Below, one piece after another: positions 62,830 to 64,000 of a DNA stretch of 64,000 bases. The DNA lies in the NCBI GenBank assembly GCA_905221605.1, contig CAJNDS010002494.1, forward strand, positions 26,001-90,000, in the 5' to 3' direction. The stretch is from Symbiodinium natans (taxonomy: Eukaryota > Sar > Dinophyceae > Suessiales > Symbiodiniaceae). The stretch's first letter is position 1, and the number at the start of each line of letters is the position of its first letter. The notes below the pieces were generated by a model. The model searched no databases and was not told the origin of the DNA. It was given only the letters and a program-made list of their open reading frames with translations. The position numbers and the translations under genes were made by a program.

Positions 62830-64000
62830 TTTTTTTACGCGCCATTCAACAGTGAATGAAAGAACAAAGGTACTGACAAGAGAGGAGCAGGAGTTCTCCT
62901 TCAAGAGGGAAATGGAAGCAGAACGTCAAGGATGAGAAGGAAGAGTGAAGGTACTGACAAGAGAGGAATAATATAATCTGAAGAGAATTTAATATTAAAT
63001 TTTCAAGTGAGCGAATGAAATAAGCGATCGCGTGAAATTAAATATTAAATGAACGAAACCGAGGATGAAAGAACACTGTGAAGAGAATAATAATATAATA
63101 AAAGCGAAGCAAATGAATGTTCTCTTCTTGGAAATGGGAGGACAGGGCCTTCCTCACAGTCCCATCTTCTCTCAAACCCCTGGGAGGCGCTTTTAGGGAA
63201 CCCCTCGGTGCAGCCCCCTGCGAAAACTGCAGGCCCTGGTGGATATTGAAAAGGAGTGTAAATCACTGACAGAACGAGGGAAGGAGAACGACAGACGCGG
63301 AGCAAGAGAGAGAGAAACAGAAAAAAGGAGAGAGAAGCAACTGTCCTCTCCAAGCTGTTTTCAGAGTGACCCCAAAGACTCAGACCGTCCCTTTCTCCAC
63401 TCCCTTTCTGTCCACCATTCATTTTCGCTTGTTGCGTTTTTTTATCGTATCATTCTCAAAGTCTCTCTCCCTCTCTCTCGCCCGCTCTCCCCTTCCTGTC
63501 TCTTCTCCTCTTCATTCTCCTCCCGCTTGCTCCTCCCCATCCCGTGCCCCATTTCTCCTAGCCCCTCCAAGACGTGGGTCAAGGATAAGAGAGGAGACGG
63601 GAACGACAAGAAAGAAAGAGGGGTTCTCCTTGTTCCGTCTACCTTACTCTTTTTTTGTTCTTAAATTCGAAAGGGGTAGAAAGCGTCTTCCTCTCTCGCC
63701 CCTCTTCCCGATTTGAAGCTCTCTCTGGAAAGCCTCTCATTGGAAACCCCTGTAGGCTCCTGAGAAACAGACGTATGGCAAAGGGCTTTAGAAATAGGCA
63801 GTGAGGAGCACACCTGCAACGAAACGTTCATAAGGACGGATGTAGGTGAGAAGAATGGGGAAACTATAAATATACAGAAAGAGTAAGCGCAGACGGAGAA
63901 GGGAGACAGAGCGAGACACAGAGAAACATAGAGAAGAAGAGAGAAGCAATGAAGTGAATGAAGGAGGAAGTCAGTACAAAAAACAGCCTTTTGCTGCCTG
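62830..64000. other. Low-complexity purine/pyrimidine-skewed DNA, no gene seen
   Basis: It includes a repeated GGTACTGACAAGAGAGGA (62868 and 62952), AT-rich DNA around AAATTAAATATTAAAT (62990-63050), and alternating AG-rich (63240-63350, 63590-63620, 63860-63970) and CT-rich (63450-63540) stretches. No exon or recognisable domain is visible. Confidence 0.5.

Overview
The window reads as nuclear DNA of a dinoflagellate alga; genus not resolved. The grounds are: recognisable genes cut into many small exons (often 27-70 nt); splice donors mostly GC or GA rather than GT, with short direct repeats shared by the two intron ends; every identifiable gene on the + strand, as in dinoflagellate unidirectional gene clusters; GC-rich third codon positions; and plant/alveolate-type telomere repeats (TTTAGGG) scattered in both orientations through introns and intergenic DNA. 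No bacterial or organellar features were seen. The spliced genes below were read exon by exon by eye, so their outer limits are minimum extents and some junctions are unresolved.

Layout. 1-5.3 kb: a SURF2-like gene (about 1.69-3.15 kb) between hairpin elements. 5.3-11.1 kb: an island with almost no telomere-like repeats, holding an uninterrupted 695-codon gene with a C-terminal R-S-E type ADP-ribosyltransferase domain (6346-8433), flanked by direct copies of a roughly 0.55-kb sequence (about 5.5-6.1 and 9.5-10.05 kb) and a third partial copy. 11.6-13.6 kb: a phytanoyl-CoA dioxygenase-family gene. 15.1-27 kb: scattered exons of one or more coiled-coil proteins, among which lies an intronless 304-codon ORF with a C-terminal putative-Ig (He_PIG-like) module (19637-20551). 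27.47-34.83 kb: a prenylcysteine oxidase-like gene with a signal peptide. 36.93-47.46 kb, perhaps to 53.9 kb: an RIIa plus multi-EF-hand gene resembling radial spoke protein 7. 53.96-64 kb: no gene visible, only successive blocks of complex satellite, palindromic, homopolymeric and simple repeats.

The genes do not form a pathway: a ribosome/nucleolus-linked SURF2-like protein, a 2-oxoglutarate dioxygenase, a FAD thioether oxidase, an axonemal calcium sensor and an ADP-ribosyltransferase. What unites the window is its architecture: introns carrying telomere-like arrays and several families of short hairpin elements, and GC-AG or GA-AG introns with terminal direct repeats, which fits intron gain by introner-like DNA elements.
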